Source: DATFRX01 sp035630615
Lineage (GTDB): Bacteria; Actinomycetota; Actinomycetes; Propionibacteriales; Nocardioidaceae
Direction: 5' to 3'
NCBI GenBank assembly: GCA_035630615.1
Contig: DASQKI010000028.1
Span: forward strand, 1 to 55,577
Length of the DNA stretch: 55,577 nt
A model generated the notes under the pieces. It ran no database searches. It was not told the DNA's origin and saw nothing but the letters and a program-made list of their open reading frames with translations. Shown one piece after another: positions 44,698 through 53,920 of this stretch; position 1 is the stretch's first letter; each line of letters opens with the position of its first letter. A program made the translations under genes and the position numbers.

Positions 44698-45590
44698 TCA
44701 GTCGGCCGCACGTAGCGCATAGGCGACGCCGTCCGTGAGCGACATGGCGGCCCCACGTGCATGCACGGTGGCGAGCACCTCGGGCGGGAGGCCTTCGCTC
44801 ACCGTGGCTAGCGTCTGGTCATACTGCTCGCGCTCGTCGGGTGGCCATTCACCGCCGGCGCGTTTGAGCATGGCGGCTGCCAGCCCGTTCAGGGTGGCAG
44901 CGCGCTCGTAGTCACCCTTGGCGGCAGTCACCGCGGCGACACTGTTGACGGACCAAGCGATCGACATCTCGGCACCGCGCCGCGCGTCGATCGCCAAGGC
45001 CTGCAAGGCGAGTTCCTCGGCTCGCTCCAGGTTGCCGAGCCGGCGCTCGACCGCCCAGGTTCACTATCGGCCCGACCCTCGGTGAGGCCGACCGCCCGCC
45101 GCACTAGGCGCACAGCCTCGTCCACGTCGGTGTTCAGTGCCACGCGGCCCAATCCGGCGAGAGCGAGCGCTTGAAGCGACGAGTCGCCCTGCTTCTCCGC
45201 CAGCACGAGGGAGTCCGAAAACTGCTGCTCCGCCAGGTCGTACCGGCCTGCCCAGAAGACGAGATATCCATGGTCGTGGAGCGCGCTCGCCCGGGATGCG
45301 TCACTGGTCGCGGCCGTCGCCAAGCCGCGCTCGAACCATGCGTCACCGTCGTCTATCCGCTTGGTCGAGATCCAGAACGGCACCAGTGCCGATGCCAGCC
45401 GGTACGCCGTCTCCGGCTGTCCTGAATCGAGATACCAATCGAGCGCTTCCAGCATCTCGGGGTAGCGATCCTCGACGGGTCCTTCCGCACCTCGCACCTG
45501 CTGCCGCACCTGTGCGCGCGCCTTCTCGGCGATTTCGACGAGAGCATCGGCGGTGGCAGCATCCACCGTCGAAGCATACGAGCGCGACAA
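44698..45590 (-). pseudogene. TPR protein (AfsR/LuxR-type C-terminal region), broken
   Basis: Two blocks of TPR-like helices in different frames. The first (45590 down to about 45065) reads MLEALDWYLDSGQPETAYRL, WFERGLATAATSDASRAS and LAEQQFSDSLVLAEKQGD; the second (about 45060 to 44698) reads ERRLGNLERAEELALQALAI and ends WPPDEREQYDQTLATVSEGL. Compared with the usual region, a stretch in the middle is missing, so a deletion plus frame shift lies near 45060. It looks like the C-terminal part of a regulator whose ATPase and DNA-binding part is absent. Confidence 0.65.
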
Positions 45591-45623
45591 CGACGCGCGA
45601 CACGTCCGCTCGCACGAGATGGG

Positions 45624-47105
45624 TTAGGTGGCGCTGACCGGACCTGAGGCCGCCGGTGCGGCAGCTGTCTTGCGCAACCAGGCGGTCAGGTCGGCCCAGG
45701 CACCCTCGCCGTAGCGGAAGTGGTGGTATTGGTACATGACGGCTTCGGGAGTCAACCCGGTGACGTCCGTCGGCAGCACGTTGAGCATGTGCTCGAGACC
45801 GGGGTAGACCCGGATCGTCGGCTCCTGCCCGGAGTCGGCGATCGCTCGCTCGATCCGTTCCACCGAGACTTCGACCGGAACGCTGGTGTCGTCCGAGCCA
45901 TACTGAAGGAACACTGGGCAACCGAGCCGGGCGTAGTCGGTGATCGGGTCGTAGGTGACCTCGGGGTCGTTGGCCTCGCCGAGCATGGCGACCAGGTCGT
46001 CGACGGGAATCAGCGGCGGCACCGAGGAGAGCATCGGGTTCTCGCGGACGTAGTCGGGGATCTCGTAACGGCCGAGATCGGGCGCGGGTGCGATGGTGCC
46101 GAGCGCATGCTCCAACCGATCGACGAGCGACCTCGAGGGGCCTTCGCCGACGATGGTGAAGACGCATCGCCAAGCCTCGCCGACAGCGGCCACGGTTGCC
46201 GGGCCGACGCCGGCCTCCCGCAACACCTTGGTCCGGCGGTGCACCTCCGAGTCGGCCATCGTGACCCCTGGTGAGCCGACGCCGGTGACGAAGGCCGCGC
46301 CGTGCCGGGCGGCGATCATCGGCACCGCCCACATTCCGTTGGAGAAGCCCGCTAGCCCGATCCGTCCGGCGTCGATCTCCGTGAGATCCGCGAGCGCCCG
46401 CATGCCGGCCTCGCCCGCGTCGGCCTGATCGAAGATGGAGGGCTCGGTGCCGCCGGACAGGCCATGGCCGGCCTTGTCATAAATCAGGACGGCCACGCCG
46501 GCGGCCAGGATCGGGTCGGCGTGCAGCCGGCAGAAGTCGCGCTGCCCACCCGCAGCGCCGTGCAACACGACGGCCGCTGGATGCGGACCGGGTCCCGGCG
46601 GGAGTATGACGGTCCCGGCAAGCCGTACGTCGCCGGCGGAGAAGGATAGGTCCCGTTCACGAAAGAGCGGTGAGCGTGAGAGGTTGGCAACCCGGCCGCC
46701 GCTCGTCGCCCGTAGCCGCCCGTCGTCGGTGAGCTCGATCGACGCGCCGTCCTCGGTGAGCAGGCGGTTTTCGTCCAGCGCATACGCTCGGGTGACCCGG
46801 TCGTCCTCGGCCACCAGGATCATTGGTTCACCGAAATAGGCCTCGGGTATCTGCGTGAGCAGGATCCGGCGCCCGTCGCCGGCGTACCACCCGGCCAGCT
46901 CGGCCAGACCCGCGGGCAACGGAGCGACCCGATGGAGGACAGCGCCGTCGACCGCCGGGGCTTCGCCCTCGTTGCCCGGCGGCTGGGATTCGCGGAAGGT
47001 GCCCAGAGACGGCCGGTCGACGACCATCTCCCCCGGCCGAAGTCGCGCGACGACGACACCGCGGGCGGTATTGCCGATCCAGGTGCTCTCATAGGGAGCC
47101 TTCAT
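45624..47105 (-). CDS. Alpha/beta hydrolase (dienelactone/acyl-peptide hydrolase-like)
   Basis: 493 residues. The first about 160 residues form an N-terminal beta-rich part resembling the leading domain of esterases; the second part has the hydrolase core (HPAAVVLHGAAGGQRDF oxyanion region, nucleophile elbow GFSNG, FLQYGSDDTSVPVE acid region and LEHMLNVLP His region). No signal peptide. It is cotranscribed with the ArsR gene, 2 bases away, and so may be induced by its substrate. Confidence 0.8.
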   Translation of the reverse strand: MKAPYESTWIGNTARGVVVARLRPGEMVVDRPSLGTFRESQPPGNEGEAPAVDGAVLHRVAPLPAGLAELAGWYAGDGRRILLTQIPEAYFGEPMILVAEDDRVTRAYALDENRLLTEDGASIELTDDGRLRATSGGRVANLSRSPLFRERDLSFSAGDVRLAGTVILPPGPGPHPAAVVLHGAAGGQRDFCRLHADPILAAGVAVLIYDKAGHGLSGGTEPSIFDQADAGEAGMRALADLTEIDAGRIGLAGFSNGMWAVPMIAARHGAAFVTGVGSPGVTMADSEVHRRTKVLREAGVGPATVAAVGEAWRCVFTIVGEGPSRSLVDRLEHALGTIAPAPDLGRYEIPDYVRENPMLSSVPPLIPVDDLVAMLGEANDPEVTYDPITDYARLGCPVFLQYGSDDTSVPVEVSVERIERAIADSGQEPTIRVYPGLEHMLNVLPTDVTGLTPEAVMYQYHHFRYGEGAWADLTAWLRKTAAAPAASGPVSAT

Positions 47106-47107
47106 GG

Positions 47108-47680
47108 TCAGCCTCTCGCGCCAGGGGCGGTGATGTCGTCGGGAAAGGCGAAAAGGGCCAAGCGCACGGCGCGGGTTTCAGGCCCGGCCGACCGGGTTCG
47201 TGCGGTTTCGGACCAGCGCCGGACCAGCTCCAGGTAGGCCTGCGCGAACTCGGTGAGCTCGGCGGCCGTGAGAGCGAGCGCAGACTGGGAGAAGAGGGCG
47301 GCATCACGCCACGCCGGGCTGAGGTCGTCGCGGTGGAGATAGCCCTCAACCGAAGCGGCCAACCCGGCCAGCCGCATATCGATGACCGATCGCGCCAGCG
47401 CGGGGACGGCGGAGTCCTGCGGATCGCGGAACCGCACGTCCCCCGGGGCGACCCGCCAGAACTGCGCTCGCCCCTGACTCACATCGCGCTCGATCAGCCC
47501 GACCTTGGCCAGCTCTCGCAGGTGGTAAGACATGACGCCGGTGTTGGAGTCCAGCGCCCGGGCCAGCATCGCCGAGGTCGCCGGCCCGCGGCCGAGATGA
47601 TCGAGGATCGCCTGCCGAACCCTGCTGGCCCAAGGCCCGCAGAACCGCCGTCTCAGAGTCTCTGTCAGACACGCATGCAC
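47108..47680 (-). CDS. ArsR-type HTH regulator
   Basis: 190 residues. The winged HTH reads RQAILDHLGRGPATSAMLAR, then MSYHLRELAKVGLIERDVSQ; the C-terminal 90 residues are helical and probably mediate dimer contact. Actinobacterial relatives with this length control adjacent esterase or transporter genes. The stop lies 2 bases before the hydrolase start. ATG at 47680; an AT-rich stretch with two CTTATG copies (47686-47691, 47700-47705) directly upstream may be its own operator. Confidence 0.82.
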   Translation of the reverse strand: MHACLTETLRRRFCGPWASRVRQAILDHLGRGPATSAMLARALDSNTGVMSYHLRELAKVGLIERDVSQGRAQFWRVAPGDVRFRDPQDSAVPALARSVIDMRLAGLAASVEGYLHRDDLSPAWRDAALFSQSALALTAAELTEFAQAYLELVRRWSETARTRSAGPETRAVRLALFAFPDDITAPGARG

Positions 47681-47762
47681 AATAACTTATGCATAGAATC
47701 TTATGAAATAACCTCGGTGCCTCAGCAGGGCACGCCGGGCACCTCGTCTCGCTGCGCTGAGA

Positions 47763-48335
47763 TCACGCCTCGAGGCGGAACGGTGGATATCGGTCCGTCA
47801 CCAGGGTGAAGGCATAGCCGATCACTCGGTTGTGCCATCGGATAACACCCTCGATGAAGCTGAACATCCCGAACGGATACCGCCCCGTGAACAGGATCGC
47901 AAACCAGGCGACGATCACCACGAGCAGCGCCGCGACGTCGAGGACCGCCAGGACGATGTAGTGCGGGATCGCCAGGAACCACTTCACCAACGGGAGCCAT
48001 CGGTTCAGCTCAGTCCTGACCTCCGGGTACGCGAAGTCGAGCCGGACCGACTGCTCCTCGTCCGTCGCCGGATAGCGGTCGTCCATCAAGGCTGCGTAGA
48101 CACCCAGCCGGTTCGCGAACCGCTGCAGCTCGAGGTTCCAGTCGAACCACCATCGGGGGTACTTCCACCGGAACACAATCATGAGCAAGGGTCCGAAGAA
48201 CAGCAGCCCGGGCAAGGTAGCGGCCACGATCAAGATCGGGATGACGACGAAGATGCGCAGTCCCGTGGTGAGCCGGTTAAGTGAGTGATCGGGATAGTCA
48301 ACCGAGAACCGAATCGGGTACGTGGTCTGCTGCAT
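47763..48335 (-). CDS. DUF4389 family membrane protein
   Basis: 190 residues with about four hydrophobic segments. The start YPIRFSVDYPDHSLNRLTTG, FRWKYPRWWFDWNLELQRFA and TGRYPFGMFSFIEGVIRWHN are DUF4389 hallmarks. Function unknown; the family is widespread in actinomycetes. ATG at 48335. It is divergent from the phosphodiesterase-like lipoprotein gene. Confidence 0.87.
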   Translation of the reverse strand: MQQTTYPIRFSVDYPDHSLNRLTTGLRIFVVIPILIVAATLPGLLFFGPLLMIVFRWKYPRWWFDWNLELQRFANRLGVYAALMDDRYPATDEEQSVRLDFAYPEVRTELNRWLPLVKWFLAIPHYIVLAVLDVAALLVVIVAWFAILFTGRYPFGMFSFIEGVIRWHNRVIGYAFTLVTDRYPPFRLEA

Positions 48336-48518
48336 CTGCTCGCCTCTCGGATCGGAGCATTGCCATCGACAGTCGCGATTGTGCCACCGCGACCCGACGC
48401 GCCAGCGGCACCGCGCCGACGGTGTCAGGTGGCCCGGACTGGAAAACCGACGATAGGGACCACTAGCGGAAAACCTCTCAGAACCCGCGAGGTGGCGCTT
48501 GTCGTCGCGCTGTCCTAT

Positions 48519-48552
48519 CGTCGTCCTGACTGATCACTCAGTCAGGACGACG
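48519..48552. promoter_or_regulatory. Long perfect inverted repeat upstream of the lipoprotein gene
   Basis: Arms of 15 bp (CGTCGTCCTGACTGA and TCAGTCAGGACGACG) around a 4-base centre TCAC. The inner TGACTGA/TCAGTCA form is like operators of TetR-family regulators. It ends 17 bases before the ATG. It could be a repressor site or a strong RNA hairpin in the leader of this gene. Confidence 0.7.
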
Positions 48553-48569
48553 GGCGGACGGGACTCGAC

Positions 48570-50045
48570 ATGCGACGCGCCACGGCAGCTTTGGTGGGAC
48601 TGATGCTGGGCCTCGGCGCGGCCTCGGCAGGCTGCACGGACTCCCCCGACGACAAGGCGTCCCCAGAGGTGATGCCTCTCTCGCTGCTGGTCTTCAACGT
48701 CGAGTACGGCGGCAGCAACGCCACGGACCAGGTGATGGCCGACGTCGACGCGGACGTCGTCGGAGTTCTGGAGTCCTACAACCGGCTGCCGGATATCGCG
48801 GAGAGGACCGGCTATCCCTACTACAACGTGGGCCTGCAGATCTTGTCGAAGTACCCGATCCTGGAACCGTCGGGCGCCGACGGCCGCTACGCGTTCCTGG
48901 AGGTGCGGCCGGGTGAGGCGGTCGCGATGATCAACACCCACCTCGACTACGTGCAGGACGGCCCGAACCGGCTCGAGCGCGGCGTACCGATCGAGGATGT
49001 CCTGGCCACGGAGCGGGACGTCCGGCTGTCGTCGTTGGAGACGCTGCTTCCGTCGGCGACCCGGCTGTTGGACCAGGGCTGGCCGCTGCTGTTCACCGGA
49101 GACCTCAACGAGCCCTCGCACCTGGACTGGACGACGGCCACGGCCGCGCAGCACGGCGGCATCGGCGCGGTGCCTTGGCCAGTGAGCGAGGCGCTGGTGG
49201 ACGCGGGTCTGCGCGACACCTACCGCGAGACGCACCCGGACCCGCTCACCGACCCGGGCAACACGTGGGGCAAGGTCGCGGGCAACGGGGGCAGCCCACG
49301 GCGGATCGACTACGCGTACGTCGGCGGGCAGGTGGAGGTGGAGAGCGCCGAGGTCGTCGGGGAGCAGGGGGCGGACGGCGTGGACCGGGCCTACCCGGAG
49401 TGGACGTCCGATCACCGCGCCGTGCTCGCGCAGCTAGAAGTAGCTCCAGTGCCGCTTCCGACCCTGGTCGCCCTGTCGAGCCGACTGGTCACTGTCGGCG
49501 ACACCGTGACGGTGACCTACCGGCTGCCGCCTGGAGACTCGTCCGGCACGGTCGAGCTGAGCGGCCCGTCGACGGCGTCGTACGACGTGTCCGAACAGGC
49601 GGGAACCGTCGAGGTGGACACGGCCTCGCTCGCGGCTGGCGCCTACCGAGTCGACCTGCTCGACGAGGACGGGTCGGTCGCGGCGAGCAACGACCTCTAC
49701 GTGCGCCCGCAGGCCGCACGCGTCGACCTGATCACGGACGCGGAGACCTATGGCGTTGGCGACCCGATCACGGTCAGCTGGACGGACGGGCCGGCCAACC
49801 GCTGGGACTGGATCGGCGTCTACCGCGCTGAGGCCGCGGACCCCGAGACCGACGACTACCTGGTCTGGGCCTACACGGGAGGCCACGACGCCGGCGCCCT
49901 GCCCCCGACCACCGACGGCGAGCTCGTCCTGGGCCGCGACCACCAGGGCCGCCCCTGGCCGCTCCCGCCGGGCCGATACGTCGCCCACTACCTCCTCACG
50001 GACCAGTACACGAGCGTCGGGTCGATCAGCTTCGCGGTGCGCTGA
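48570..50045 (+). CDS. Lipoprotein with endonuclease/exonuclease/phosphatase domain
   Basis: 491 residues. Lipobox LGAASAGC with Cys22 for lipid attachment. The EEP core: LLVFNVEYGGSN, the Glu in VVGVLESYN, NTHLDYVQ, GDLNEPSH and SDHRAVLA, matching the residues that bind metal and phosphate; family members cleave nucleic acids, phosphoinositides or other phosphodiesters. A C-terminal Ig-like part follows (about residues 290-490). It is exported and anchored outside the membrane. Confidence 0.82.
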   Translation: MRRATAALVGLMLGLGAASAGCTDSPDDKASPEVMPLSLLVFNVEYGGSNATDQVMADVDADVVGVLESYNRLPDIAERTGYPYYNVGLQILSKYPILEPSGADGRYAFLEVRPGEAVAMINTHLDYVQDGPNRLERGVPIEDVLATERDVRLSSLETLLPSATRLLDQGWPLLFTGDLNEPSHLDWTTATAAQHGGIGAVPWPVSEALVDAGLRDTYRETHPDPLTDPGNTWGKVAGNGGSPRRIDYAYVGGQVEVESAEVVGEQGADGVDRAYPEWTSDHRAVLAQLEVAPVPLPTLVALSSRLVTVGDTVTVTYRLPPGDSSGTVELSGPSTASYDVSEQAGTVEVDTASLAAGAYRVDLLDEDGSVAASNDLYVRPQAARVDLITDAETYGVGDPITVSWTDGPANRWDWIGVYRAEAADPETDDYLVWAYTGGHDAGALPPTTDGELVLGRDHQGRPWPLPPGRYVAHYLLTDQYTSVGSISFAVR

Positions 50046-50206
50046 CGATCTCAGGGCACGACCCGCATCAATTGGCACACGTGCGGGAGTTTCGCTAACC
50101 TCTAAGATCAACTAGTCTTGCTTTTAGAGACGAGGGCCGGGTTGCCACAGGCGGACCAAGGCAGAACCGGCGCGTCCGCTGAAACCATTGACCTCGAGGA
50201 GTGAGC

Positions 50207-51442
50207 ATGGCGACAGATCCGACGTACCTCATCGTGGGCGCGAGCCTGGCGGGCGCAAAGGCGGCGGAGACCCTCCGCAAGGACGGGTTCGAGGGGCCGG
50301 TGGCACTGATCGGGGACGAGCGCGAACGACCGTACCGGCGGCCACCGCTGTCGAAGGACTACCTGATTGGCAAGACCGATCGGGAGAAGATCTACGTCCA
50401 TCCGTCGACGTGGTACACCGATCACGACGTCGACCTGCGTCTGGCCACCGAGGCCGTCGGCATCGACCGCGCCGCGCGCGAGGTCACGCTCGCCGACGGC
50501 GGACGGATCGGCTACTCCAAGCTGCTGCTGACCACCGGCTCGAGCCCGCGGCGGCTCTCCGTCCCCGGCGCCGACCTGGAGCAGGTTCTCTACCTGCGCA
50601 GGGCCAGCGACAGTGATCGGATCAAGGACACCTTCGCCTCGGTCTCTCGAGTCGCCGTGGTCGGCGGCGGCTGGATCGGTCTCGAGGCCGCTGCGGCCGC
50701 CCGCATCGCCGGCGTGGAGGTGACCGTGCTTGAGGCCGCGGAGCTGCCACTGATGGGCGTGCTCGGCCGCGAGGTAGCACAGGTCTTCGCCAACCTCCAC
50801 CGCGAGAACGGCGTCGACCTGCGTTGCGGAGTCAGCGTCGCCGAGATCACGAGTCGCGGCGGCGATGTCAGCGGTGTACGACTTGCCGATGGCGGCCACG
50901 TCGAGGCGGATGCGGTCATCGTGGGGGTAGGCGCCACCCCCAACGATGGACTCGCTCAGGATTGCGGGCTCGACGTCGACAACGGCGTCCTGGTCGACGC
51001 AACGCTTCGATCCTCCGACCCCAACATTTACGCCGCGGGCGACGTCGCCAAAGCGCTTCATCCCCTGCTGGGCAAGCGGATCCGCGTCGAGCACTGGGCC
51101 AACGCGCGGTATCAGTCGGTCACCGCTGCCAAGGCGATGCTCGGACAGGACGTCACCTACGACCGAGTGCCGTACTTCTATACAGACCAGTTCGCCCTCG
51201 GCATGGAGTACTCCGGATATGTCGAACCCGGCCAATACGACGACGTCGTCTTCCGCGGCGACGTCGACGCTCTCGAGTTCGTCGCCTTCTGGCTGGCCGA
51301 GGAACGAGTGCTGGCCGGGATGCACGTCAACACCTGGGGCGTAACCCGTGAGATCACCGACCTTGTCCGATCGGGTCGACCTGTCGACAAGCACCGGCTC
51401 GCCGACCCGCAGGTGCCACTCGAGGAACTCATCGACGCCTGA
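50207..51442 (+). CDS. FAD-dependent ferredoxin/rubredoxin reductase-like protein
   Basis: 411 residues. FAD site near the start (YLIVGASLAGAKAAETLR), NAD(P)H site VAVVGGGWIGLEAAAAAR, and the conserved IYAAGDVA and VEHWANA near the end. The family (ferredoxin-NAD reductase of dioxygenase and P450 systems) passes electrons from NAD(P)H to ferredoxin; no ferredoxin gene lies next to it. ATG at 50207 has GAGGAG 5 bases before; GTG at 50201 is in frame. It converges with the Tad operon. Confidence 0.87.
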   Translation: MATDPTYLIVGASLAGAKAAETLRKDGFEGPVALIGDERERPYRRPPLSKDYLIGKTDREKIYVHPSTWYTDHDVDLRLATEAVGIDRAAREVTLADGGRIGYSKLLLTTGSSPRRLSVPGADLEQVLYLRRASDSDRIKDTFASVSRVAVVGGGWIGLEAAAAARIAGVEVTVLEAAELPLMGVLGREVAQVFANLHRENGVDLRCGVSVAEITSRGGDVSGVRLADGGHVEADAVIVGVGATPNDGLAQDCGLDVDNGVLVDATLRSSDPNIYAAGDVAKALHPLLGKRIRVEHWANARYQSVTAAKAMLGQDVTYDRVPYFYTDQFALGMEYSGYVEPGQYDDVVFRGDVDALEFVAFWLAEERVLAGMHVNTWGVTREITDLVRSGRPVDKHRLADPQVPLEELIDA

Positions 51443-51462
51443 CAGCGCTGCCCGCGCAATCG

Positions 51463-51891
51463 TCAGGTCACGGGCACGACCGCAGCAGCCTCGCCGACGA
51501 TGACCGTCGACTCGTCCCAACCCGGGGGCGTGATCGGCAGGCTCACCGGCGCCCAGACCTCGACGACGACCTCCTCGCCGCTCGAGTCGACGTTCCAGTC
51601 GAGGCCGGGGTAGTCGTCGGTCGCGCCAATGGCGTCCATGTACTCATGCACATAACGCTCGGCCAACTCGGGGTCGATCTCGGCCCGGCGGCCCAGGTCG
51701 CCGCTGTAGACCTGCTCCCCCTCGATACCGTCGACCGCCGCGAGTGCCGCGCCATCAGCCAGGGAGTTGAGCGACTGATTGCGCAAGTACGCGACGGACG
51801 CGTCGATGACCACGGCGGTCAGCAGACCCACGACGATGAAGAACCCCACGATCATCACGGTCAACTGGCCGCGTTCGGATCGCCGCCTCAT
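51463..51891 (-). CDS. TadG-like pilus assembly protein
   Basis: 142 residues. One N-terminal helix (GQLTVMIVGFFIVVGLLTAV) and a short hydrophilic part, as in the TadG-like Flp locus proteins (without the large von Willebrand domain of true TadG). It is the last gene of the Tad operon on this strand and overlaps the TadE-like gene by 4 bases. Confidence 0.75.
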   Translation of the reverse strand: MRRRSERGQLTVMIVGFFIVVGLLTAVVIDASVAYLRNQSLNSLADGAALAAVDGIEGEQVYSGDLGRRAEIDPELAERYVHEYMDAIGATDDYPGLDWNVDSSGEEVVVEVWAPVSLPITPPGWDESTVIVGEAAAVVPVT

Positions 51892-52352
51892 GGGCGGTCC
51901 TCGCGGTAGGTCCCGTACGGCTCGACATGGGTGCTGGTCAGTCGAACGCTCGGTGCGCTGGAGCCGAGCGCGGACGGCACGAGCGGAAGCGGCTGCTGCA
52001 CGACGACCTCGACCGTGATCACCGACCCCGACGTCAGGCACTGGCCCTGGCGCGGCTCGCAGGTGATGATCACGTCTGCGTCGTCCGGGTCGACACCCTG
52101 GTCGATCAGGGCGATGTCGACAGCCGCCTCGGCCCGATCCTTGGCCGTCTCCTGGTCCGGCGCCAGCACGAACGCGCGCCCCGCCGCCCGACTCGCCGAG
52201 CTGGCCGCGAACGCTCCCCGCTGGGCGTCGAACACGCTCCACATGATGTAGACCAGCGGCACGAGAAGCAGCAACCCCAGCCAGATGAACTCGATCAGCG
52301 CCGTGCCCGACTCGTCGCGGCGCCGCCGCAGCCGCGCGACCGCCGCGATCAC
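51888..52352 (-). CDS. TadE-like pilus assembly protein
   Basis: 154 residues. The N-terminal ESGTALIEFIWLGLLLLVPL is the typical TadE start (short basic part, then E-x-G-x-A-x-x-E-F and a helix). Pseudopilin-like minor component of Flp pilus. GTG at 52352 overlaps the upstream gene's stop by 4 bases. Confidence 0.82.
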   Translation of the reverse strand: MIAAVARLRRRRDESGTALIEFIWLGLLLLVPLVYIMWSVFDAQRGAFAASSASRAAGRAFVLAPDQETAKDRAEAAVDIALIDQGVDPDDADVIITCEPRQGQCLTSGSVITVEVVVQQPLPLVPSALGSSAPSVRLTSTHVEPYGTYREDRP

Positions 52353-52738
52353 GGCACGACCTCCCACACCGCGTGCCCCTCGACGTCGAGCTCCACCGCC
52401 GGGCCGAACAGGCCGAGCGCGGGCACCTCCGCATGCACGCGTATCTCGACCCCGGGGGCGCCTTCGATGTCGGTCTCGGTCGCCGTGACGTCGTCCGCGT
52501 AGCTGCCGGCGAGAGCGCCGTCGATCAGCTCGCGAGTACGTTGGGCGCCTTCGTCGGGCGAGTGGTCGAGACCCGCGCCGTACCTTGCGCCGTCGGACGC
52601 CGCCGCCGTCAGCGTGTTGCGTACGTGCATGACCAGGCCCACCTGGATGATGCCGAGCACCAACGGCACCAGCAGGATCATGATCAGCACGAAGTCGACC
52701 ACGGCCGCGGCCGACTCGTCGCGACGGCGGCGGCGCAT
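52349..52738 (-). CDS. TadE-like pilus assembly protein
   Basis: 129 residues. The motif DESAAAVVDFVLIMILLVPL resembles the TadE signature, with Asp in place of the usual Glu at the E-F position. A secreted C-terminal part contains the repeated acidic VTATETDIEGAP. The ATG at 52738 overlaps the pilin-like gene's stop (TGATG). A second TadE-like gene follows. Confidence 0.82.
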   Translation of the reverse strand: MRRRRRDESAAAVVDFVLIMILLVPLVLGIIQVGLVMHVRNTLTAAASDGARYGAGLDHSPDEGAQRTRELIDGALAGSYADDVTATETDIEGAPGVEIRVHAEVPALGLFGPAVELDVEGHAVWEVVP

Positions 52739-52962
52739 CACTTCGTGACGGAGTCGAGCGCCTGGGACAGCATGTCCTGCAGCTGGTCTTTGGCCACTGC
52801 CGTCAATGCGACCACGATGGCCGCCGTCATGACGACGATCATCACCCAGCCCGGCACGTCACCGCGCTCGTCGCGACGCCACCGTCCCGACAGCGCGGCC
52901 CGCGTCGCCAACTGCCACAACACGACCAGCGGCACCAGCGCCGCCAGCATTCGTCCCCTCAT
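52738..52962 (-). CDS. Small Flp-pilin-like membrane protein
   Basis: 74 residues with one N-terminal hydrophobic stretch and a second one (GDVPGWVMIVVMTAAIVVAL) before a short polar end. Position between TadC and TadE genes suggests the pilin or an assembly factor. The classical Flp processing site with the conserved Glu-Tyr after the cleaved Gly is not present, so an alternative role is possible. Confidence 0.6.
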   Translation of the reverse strand: MRGRMLAALVPLVVLWQLATRAALSGRWRRDERGDVPGWVMIVVMTAAIVVALTAVAKDQLQDMLSQALDSVTK

Positions 52963-52978
52963 GTCCTCGCCTTTCTCG

Positions 52979-53920
52979 TCAGGGAGAAGTCAGGTTGAGT
53001 CCTACCCAGCCGGGATAGAAGGCAAAGACGATGGTGATCGGCAGGATCAAGAAGACCACCGGCACCATCATCAGCACCTCCTTCCGAGCGCCCGTCTCGA
53101 TCAATGCCCGCCGCTGTGCCTCGCGGACGTCGGCAGCCTGCGCGTGCAGCACGTCGACCAGCGGAGTGCCGCGATCGAGCGCGACGGCCAATCCCTCGGC
53201 GAACCGGGCGATGATCGGCACGCCGGTACGCGCGGCCAGCCGGTCCATCGCGAGGCTGATCGGCGTGCCCGTACGCACGTCGCCCAGCACCCGACCGAGC
53301 TCGGCCGACAACTCGCCGCGGCTCGACGACACCACCCGCTCCAGTGCCGCCACCGGTCCCTCACCGGCGGCGACCGACAGCGCCATCAGGTCGGCCACGG
53401 TCGGAAACTCGGTCAGCATCCGCTCCTCGCGCTTGCCCAACGCCCGGCTCAGCTCCCAGTCGCGGCCCAATACGCCCGCGACGAACGCAAAGCCACACAG
53501 CAGGAGCAGCGGGATCGGGGCCACCGGCGACTGCAGCGACCACAGCAGGCCCAACGCCGCCATGCCGGCGAACGCCGCCAGGCCCCACTGCACCTGCTCG
53601 ATGCGGAACTGTTCGGCCGAGATCGGCGACCCGAGACGGTCGAGCCGTCGGCGTACGCTCGCGGTGCCGCCCAGCACCTTCTCGACACCGCTCGCCAGCC
53701 GTCGCATCGATGGGCCGAAGATCGCCCAGCCCACGGCCGCCGGCGCCGAGCTCGATCGCGGCTGACTCGGCAGTCGCGGCGCCTCCGGCAGGTCGAAGAG
53801 GTAGGGCGCCACCCGGTCGGTGAGGGCCGGCCGACGCGACCGCAACAGTGAATAGCCCGCGAGCCAGAGGCCGAGCCCCAAGGCCAGCCCGAGCAGTCCG
53901 CCCATGACCACCGGTGTCAC
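52979..53920 (-). CDS. TadC-like inner-membrane platform protein
   Basis: 313 residues with helices at the N-terminus, in the middle and at the end. The T2SSF (GspF-like) core holds EFPTVADLMALSVAAGEGPV and the ending ARKEVLMMVPVVFLILPITI. TadC and TadB form the membrane platform under the pilus. The GTG start at 53920 overlaps the TadB stop by 4 bases. Confidence 0.87.
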   Translation of the reverse strand: MTPVVMGGLLGLALGLGLWLAGYSLLRSRRPALTDRVAPYLFDLPEAPRLPSQPRSSSAPAAVGWAIFGPSMRRLASGVEKVLGGTASVRRRLDRLGSPISAEQFRIEQVQWGLAAFAGMAALGLLWSLQSPVAPIPLLLLCGFAFVAGVLGRDWELSRALGKREERMLTEFPTVADLMALSVAAGEGPVAALERVVSSSRGELSAELGRVLGDVRTGTPISLAMDRLAARTGVPIIARFAEGLAVALDRGTPLVDVLHAQAADVREAQRRALIETGARKEVLMMVPVVFLILPITIVFAFYPGWVGLNLTSP

